DNA of 19,762 nucleotides from an uncultured Blautia sp. (GTDB lineage Bacteria > Bacillota > Clostridia > Lachnospirales > Lachnospiraceae). The DNA is taken from contig URVB01000059.1 of assembly GCA_900551075.1 (NCBI GenBank), forward strand, positions 1-19,762. The letters run 5' to 3'. Positions 15,270-19,762 of the stretch are shown here, in pieces; positions within the stretch are counted from its first letter, which is position 1, and every line of letters starts with the position of its first letter. The notes beneath the pieces are model-generated. The model was not told the DNA's origin and did no database searches. It saw only the letters and a list, made by a program, of their open reading frames with translations. The position numbers were made by a program, and so were the translations under genes.

Positions 15270-16193
15270 ATGAAAACCGCTAAAGTCAAAACAAAGTATG
15301 GGAAAAGTGTGCCGTTCTTTTTAATTGCACTCCCGGGGATTGCGTATCTTTTGATCAACAATTATATTCCAATGTTTGGCGTGTTCCTTGCCTTCAAAGA
15401 CTATAACTTTATGAAGGGCATATTTGGCAGTGACTGGAACGGGTTTGACAACTTTAAGTTCCTGTTCAGCACCAAGAACGCCTGGATCATGACCCGAAAC
15501 ACGATTTGTTATAATCTTGCCTTTATTGTCATTGGAACCGTTTTGGCAATTTTTGTTGCGATTCTGATGTGTGAGCTGGGGAAACGTCTGCGGGTCAAGG
15601 CATTTCAGGCGGCTTTGCTGCTGCCGAACCTGTTGAGCTGGGTTGTGATTGGATTTGTGGCATATGCGTTCTTGAATGCCGATACAGGTTTTATCAATAA
15701 GACGATTCTCGCAGGGTTGGGTGTAAATCCGGTTTCCTGGTACACAACGGAAAAGGCATGGCCGGTAATTCTGGTAATTGTGTACCTGTGGAAAAATATC
15801 GGATATCAGTCCATTATCTTTATGTCAGCGATTTCCGGTATCGACAAATCCCTGTATGAAGCCGCCAGCATTGACGGGTCGACTAAAATACAACAGATTT
15901 TTAAGATTACACTGCCGATGCTTCGCCCGACAGTTACAATTTTAACCCTGATGTCAATCGGAAGAATTTTCTTCTCTGATTTTGGCCTGTTTTATCAGGT
16001 GCCTCAGAATTCGGGCGCATTGTATAATGTGACTCAGACGATTGATACATATGTATACCGTGGCTTGATGGAACTGAACGACGTCGGAATGTCCGCTGCT
16101 GCCGGTTTATATCAGTCTGTAGTAGGATTTATCCTGGTAATCACGGCAAATGCGATTGTCCGTAAAATTGACTCAGATAATGCACTGTTTTAG
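15270..16193 (+). CDS. Sugar ABC transporter permease 1 (LplB-like, CUT1)
   Basis: This 307-residue integral membrane protein has about six membrane segments, starting at VPFFLIALPGIAYLLINNYI, followed by the LplB-type block MFGVFLAFKDYNF. The EAA loop that docks the ATPase reads YEAASIDGSTKIQQIFKITL and then PMLRPT. It forms a heterodimer channel with the next gene product. The start follows GGAAAGGG by 6-7 bp, just after the long hairpin. The stop TAG is embedded in TAGGAGG, which is also the ribosome binding site of permease 2. No ATPase gene lies in the window; in this family a shared MsmK/UgpC-type ATPase elsewhere usually supplies energy. Confidence 0.93.
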   Translation: MKTAKVKTKYGKSVPFFLIALPGIAYLLINNYIPMFGVFLAFKDYNFMKGIFGSDWNGFDNFKFLFSTKNAWIMTRNTICYNLAFIVIGTVLAIFVAILMCELGKRLRVKAFQAALLLPNLLSWVVIGFVAYAFLNADTGFINKTILAGLGVNPVSWYTTEKAWPVILVIVYLWKNIGYQSIIFMSAISGIDKSLYEAASIDGSTKIQQIFKITLPMLRPTVTILTLMSIGRIFFSDFGLFYQVPQNSGALYNVTQTIDTYVYRGLMELNDVGMSAAAGLYQSVVGFILVITANAIVRKIDSDNALF

Positions 16194-16203
16194 GAGGAGA
16201 AAA

Positions 16204-17088
16204 ATGACAGAGAGCAAAACATTTAACAGGGTTGCGACAATTATTTTAGCTGTCCTTGTTTTCATAACCCTTATGCCTATCGTGCTTATCATTGTGGCCT
16301 CCTTTACAAAGGAAAACGCTCTGGTTCGTAACGGATATGCATACCTGCCGGAAAAGTGGAGTCTGGACGCCTATTATTACATGATAAAGCAGGGAGCTGT
16401 CATTGTGAGGGCTTATGGAATGTCCTTTTTTGTTACTATAGTTGGAACAGTTCTCAGTGTACTGCTTACGACTATGACGGCATATCCTATGGCGAGGAAA
16501 TCTTTTAAGTACCGAAATGCATTGACATTTTTTGTGTTCTTCACGATGTTGTTCAATGGCGGAATCGTTCCGTCCTATATCATGTGGACAAAATTCTTCC
16601 ACATCAAAAACACAATCTGGGCATTGATTTTACCGAATTATCTGGTGACTGCATTCAATGTTATCCTGGTGAAGAATTATTTTGCGAATAATGTGCCGGA
16701 TGCCCTGATCGAAGCCGCGCAGATTGACGGAGCCAGTGAATTTACGATTTTTACAAAAGTGATGTTCCCATTGGCGAAACCGACCGTAGCAACGATCAGC
16801 CTGTTTACGGGACTGTGCTATTGGAATGACTGGATCAACGGATTGTATTATGTTGATAATGAGAAACTATATAGTATCCAGCTGCTTCTGATCAAGATTA
16901 TGAATAATATTCAGGCACTGAAGAGTAACTCAACGGCAGCACTTTTGGGAACCGGTTCGGTTGAACTTCCGGGCACAGCTGTGAGAATGGCCATGGCGTT
17001 TATCGGAATCCTGCCGATTCTGGCCGTGTATCCGTTTGTCCAGAAATATCTGGTAGAAGGCGTTGTTGTCGGAGCAGTAAAAGGTTAA
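16204..17088 (+). CDS. Sugar ABC transporter permease 2 (LplC/YtcP-like, CUT1)
   Basis: The 294-residue partner permease begins with a membrane segment around VATIILAVLVFITLMPIVLI. The family block ALVRNGYAYLPEKWSLDAYY follows it. The EAA loop is IEAAQIDGASEFTIFTKVMF then PLAKPT. The C-terminus GVVVGAVKG is typical of the family and like the end of the unrelated remnant at 1977. ATG 16204 is preferred over an upstream in-frame start inside permease 1 because AGGAGG lies 6 bp before it. It is separated by 10 bp from permease 1 and by 18 bp from the NIF3-like gene. Confidence 0.93.
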   Translation: MTESKTFNRVATIILAVLVFITLMPIVLIIVASFTKENALVRNGYAYLPEKWSLDAYYYMIKQGAVIVRAYGMSFFVTIVGTVLSVLLTTMTAYPMARKSFKYRNALTFFVFFTMLFNGGIVPSYIMWTKFFHIKNTIWALILPNYLVTAFNVILVKNYFANNVPDALIEAAQIDGASEFTIFTKVMFPLAKPTVATISLFTGLCYWNDWINGLYYVDNEKLYSIQLLLIKIMNNIQALKSNSTAALLGTGSVELPGTAVRMAMAFIGILPILAVYPFVQKYLVEGVVVGAVKG

Positions 17089-17106
17089 GGAGATAGGGAG
17101 GTCAAG

Positions 17107-17967
17107 ATGAAAATCAAAGAAGTGATTGGAAAAATACTGGAATATCACCCTCAATTTCCAGCGGACTATGCCGGATGTGATGATTATAAATGTGGAGATC
17201 CGGATGTAGAGTGTACAGGGGTAGTGACGGCACTTGTTCCTAACATTGATACCATCAGAGAAACAATCCGGTTGGGGTGTAATCTCATGATCGTTCATGA
17301 GCCGACATTTTATTCAACGATGGATTATCCTGAGTGGAAGGCGGATTTTTCCAACAATGTCTATGAGGAAAAGAAGAAGCTTTTGGAAGAGCATGGCATT
17401 GTGATATGGCGGGATCATGACCATATGCATATGCATCAGCCGGACAGCATTTTCACCGGAGTTACAAAGCATCTTGGGTGGGAAGAGTTTGCACGACACA
17501 CAGATGAGAACGAACCTTTTACCTTTAAGTTTGACCATCCGGAGTGTACAGTAGAAGAGCTGCATCAGGAACTGACGGAGAAATTGAAGCTGAATGGATT
17601 GCGATATATCGGGAATCCGCAGGCGAAAGTCCGGACAATTGCGATTGTTGGACATTTGTGCTTAAATTCGCTGTTCGATGACCATATGGACGAAAATGGC
17701 TACTTCGTAGAATATGGAACAGAGGTCATCCGTCAGATGGAAAAAAGTGGTGTGGATGTGATCCTTCCGGGAGAAATCATTGAATGGACCGTCCTGTCCT
17801 ATATCCGGGATGCAGTAGAGCTCGGATATAATAAGGCAATGTTCAATATTGGTCACTTTAACTGGGAGGAACTGGGAATGAGGTACGCAAAGGATTGGAT
17901 AGAGGATCTTGTGGCAGGAGAAGTACCGGTACATTATGTCCGATGCAAGGATATGTATCGTTATTAA
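17107..17967 (+). CDS. NIF3-like dinuclear metal centre protein
   Basis: The 286-residue protein is related to the NIF3/YqfO family, whose members form toroidal hexamers with two metal ions per subunit and whose activity is poorly defined. The N-terminal half has CTGVVTALVPNIDTIRETIR and the metal-site motif NLMIVHEPTFY (His64-Glu65). The C-terminal half has the second ligand set GHFNWEE (His250 and Glu254). In between, the line RDHDHMHMHQPDS brings four histidines (104, 106, 108, 110) close together, where classic NIF3 has a single H-T-N-x-D. GGGAGG 6 bp upstream supports the start. The position between a sugar transporter and a glucosidase suggests a sugar-metabolising hydrolase role (inference). 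Confidence 0.8.
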   Translation: MKIKEVIGKILEYHPQFPADYAGCDDYKCGDPDVECTGVVTALVPNIDTIRETIRLGCNLMIVHEPTFYSTMDYPEWKADFSNNVYEEKKKLLEEHGIVIWRDHDHMHMHQPDSIFTGVTKHLGWEEFARHTDENEPFTFKFDHPECTVEELHQELTEKLKLNGLRYIGNPQAKVRTIAIVGHLCLNSLFDDHMDENGYFVEYGTEVIRQMEKSGVDVILPGEIIEWTVLSYIRDAVELGYNKAMFNIGHFNWEELGMRYAKDWIEDLVAGEVPVHYVRCKDMYRY

Positions 17968-18025
17968 AAATCAGTGAGAGATTCCCATAATTCAAAATGT
18001 TTGCAGGAAAAACCGAGGGATTAGC

Positions 18026-19452
18026 ATGAGGAAAATGAAAGAACGCAATTTTTCAGGAACAGTAAATCCTGAGATTACACAGAGGGAAATCGAAGATCGG
18101 AAGATAGCCAGAGCCTCTGCGGCAGATGGTATGGTACTTCTGAAAAATGAGAACGGTTTTCTGCCGCTTCCCAATCAGACTAAAATCGCTCTGTACGGAG
18201 CAGGGGCTGCAAAGACTATCAAAGGAGGTACCGGTTCAGGTGATGTCAATGAGAGAAGCTCTGTCAGCATTTGTGAAGGGATGAAGCAGGCCGGTTTTGA
18301 GATCACTAATGAATCGTGGCTTAGAGATTATGAAGCATGTTATCAGGCGGCAAGGATTGTCTGGAGAGACGAGATCCTGAAAAAACACAGGGCAAGTGCT
18401 GATGTCACCGGATTTTTCAATATCTATGTAGCCACGCCATTTTAGATCCCGGCAGGGCGTGCGGTGGATAAAACCGATGCAGATACTGAATCCTGCTGAC
18501 TGCGGAGGTGACGAACACGGGAGGCACTTACAGCGGCAGGGAAGTGGTGCAGGTGTATGTGACCTGCCCGGCAGGAAAGCTTGCGAAAGAATACCGCAGA
18601 TTGGTCACCTTCGGAAAGACAGACGTTCTTACACCTTCAGAAAAGCAGACTCTTGTGATGGAAATCCCATTCTCTATGCTGGGATCCTATGACGAGACGG
18701 CTCCCGGATGGATTCTGGAAAGAGGAGATTATGTGATCTGGGCAGGCAACAGTCTGCAAAGCGCCATTCCTGTGGGAACCGTTCTGGCACAGACTTGGGA
18801 TACCGCCCTGGTAAAACAGGTCGGTGAGATGATTGGAAGAGAGAGGGAGGAGTTTGGTGTTACTCTTTGGCTGGCTCCGGGGATGAACATTCACAGAAAT
18901 CCCTTGTGTGGGCGGAACTTTGATTATTATTCAGAAGATCCCCTTTTGGCAGGGACCATGGCGGCTGCCATGACAAAGGGAGTTCAGACCGTGCCGGGAT
19001 GTGGAACAACCATCAAGCATTTTGCATGTAACAATCAGGAGGATAATCGTCTGGGTTCTGACAGTATCCTTTCCGAGAGGGCACTTCGCGAGATCTACCT
19101 GAAAGGATTTGAAGTGGCAGTCAAAACGGCACAGCCGATGTCCATCATGACAAGCTATAACCTGATTAATGGCATACATGCAGCGAATCACCCGGCTCTT
19201 TGTACAAAAGTGGCACGATGTGAGTGGGGATTTGAGGGTGTTATTATGACGGACTGGACAACGACCGAAAATGGGCCGGATTGTACAGCGTCGGGATGTA
19301 TGCGGGCAGGAAATGATCTCGTCATGCCGGGGGCAATCTGCGACAGAGAGAATCTTGAAGCAGAGTATGAACCCGACAATCTTTCAATAGATGACGTGAA
19401 AGCATGTGTAGGGAGATTGGTGAATATCATCTGGCAGTCAAATAGGTATTAG
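18026..19452 (+). pseudogene. GH3 beta-glucosidase, domain-permuted, broken by a nonsense codon and deletions
   Basis: From ATG 18026 (GAGGG 7 bp upstream) the first frame encodes the GH3 alpha/beta-sandwich start, ARASAADGMVLLKNENGFLP. TAG at 18443-18445 interrupts it, and the same frame goes on as IPAGRAVDKTDADTE, so CAG to TAG is likely. After about 18490 another frame gives the fibronectin-III-like domain (EVTNTGGTYSGREVVQVYV). The (beta/alpha)8 barrel follows: APGMNIHRNPLCGRNFDYYS, KHFACNNQE, SERALREIYLKGFE and GVIMTDW, with the nucleophile Asp at 19252-19254. The C-terminus looks natural. Sandwich before barrel is the reversed order known for some Ruminococcus and Butyrivibrio GH3 enzymes. 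About half of a normal ~800-950-residue protein is missing, at ~18490 and again at ~18778, where the fn3 domain runs straight into PVGTVLAQTWD. The enzyme is almost certainly inactive as read. Confidence 0.88.
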
Positions 19453-19572
19453 AGAGCAGATCGGGGGAAATATAAAATATCCCAGTGGAATCATTACATG
19501 CCATTCAAATGAAAACGGAAAAGCAATGACGGTGAGAATGGTGTAAAAACTGTTGCGCTACAGGGGAACGAC

Positions 19573-19708
19573 ATGCCTGGTTTATATGAAAAAGAAGATT
19601 ATATTTATAATCAGATCCCGGTCAGGATACTGATTCATGACTTGCACCAGGAAGAAATCTATACGCCGCTGCACTGGCATCGGGGAGTGGAACTAAACCT
19701 GGCTACCG
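19573..19708 (+). CDS. AraC-family regulator, N-terminal cupin start (partial)
   Basis: ATG 19573 with GGGGAA upstream begins MPGLYEKEDYIYNQIPVRIL and continues through EEIYTPLHWHRGVELNLA. The HWH motif and its setting are those of the AraC-type cupin sensor, as also seen at residues 40-42 of the regulator at 4486. The frame is lost in low-complexity G sequence from about 19709, so the DNA-binding half is not visible. It follows the GH3 gene by 120 bp in the same direction and may be a second sugar regulator. Confidence 0.7.
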
Positions 19709-19762
19709 GCGGGGGGGGGCGCGGTTTTTTGGGGGGGGCGGGGGGGGGGGGGGGGGGGGGGG
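19709..19762. other. Poly-G tail, probable sequencing artefact
   Basis: The sequence collapses into runs of G (19711-19719, 19731-19738 and 19740-19762) with a single TTTTTT break. This is unlike the rest of the window and destroys the regulator frame. It resembles the poly-G produced by two-colour short-read chemistry at an unsupported contig end. Not biological by my reading. Confidence 0.85.

Noticed and set aside
11542..18445. Stop-codon reassignment (TAA/TAG read as Gln) because both broken genes show likely Gln positions
   Set aside because: Intact genes in the same window end at ordinary TAA (glgP, CE4, binding protein, permease 2, NIF3) and TAG (DUF3237-like, CE1, permease 1), so recoding would extend them. 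Point mutation or error is simpler.
19500..19520. Catabolite-repression (cre) site in TGAAAACGGAAAAGCAA
   Set aside because: The right half does not match the palindromic cre consensus; too weak to call.

Overview
The window reads as a contig from a mid-GC Clostridia genome, most probably Lachnospiraceae. The signs are a clostridial 23S rRNA 3' end, strong AGGAGG-type ribosome binding sites, YesM/YesN-type two-component regulation, LplB/LplC-type sugar permeases, and a domain-permuted GH3 beta-glucosidase of the kind known from Ruminococcus and Butyrivibrio. Both ends look like assembly edges: the left end starts inside a 23S rRNA gene, and the right end runs into poly-G.

Left part (1-5440). 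The 23S 3' end is followed by a spacer and a terminator with no 5S gene between. Next come a minus-strand MarR gene broken by one base, with a clear palindromic operator, and a strongly folded candidate noncoding RNA (about 1160-1475) ending in a good intrinsic terminator. A decayed C-terminal piece of a sugar ABC permease follows. Then there is an intact glycogen/maltodextrin phosphorylase (glgP, minus strand), divergent from an AraC-type regulator. The gap between the last two holds two AATGGTAG direct repeats 22 bp apart.

Middle (5440-6830). This is a scrap zone: a minus-strand C-terminal remnant of an unknown gene, an orphan terminator, a consensus promoter, and a chimeric broken gene (Smr-like start joined to the end of an AlbA_2/RecG-like ATPase with frameshifts). 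A striking four-copy GTGGGTGAT inverted repeat closes the zone.

Right part (6859-19452) is the main system. A two-gene sensor kinase/AraC-type response regulator operon precedes a co-directional catabolic operon: DUF3237-like protein, SGNH esterase (interrupted by an in-frame TAA), CE4-type polysaccharide deacetylase, CE1-like esterase, sugar-binding protein, two permeases, NIF3-like metalloprotein, and a permuted GH3 beta-glucosidase (broken by an in-frame TAG and deletions). I infer uptake of a decorated (acylated) glycan fragment, stripping of its acyl groups by the three deacylases, and hydrolysis by the GH3. Several genes carry simple lesions, so either the locus is decaying or the assembly contains errors. 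A second AraC-type regulator begins at 19573 and is lost in the poly-G end.
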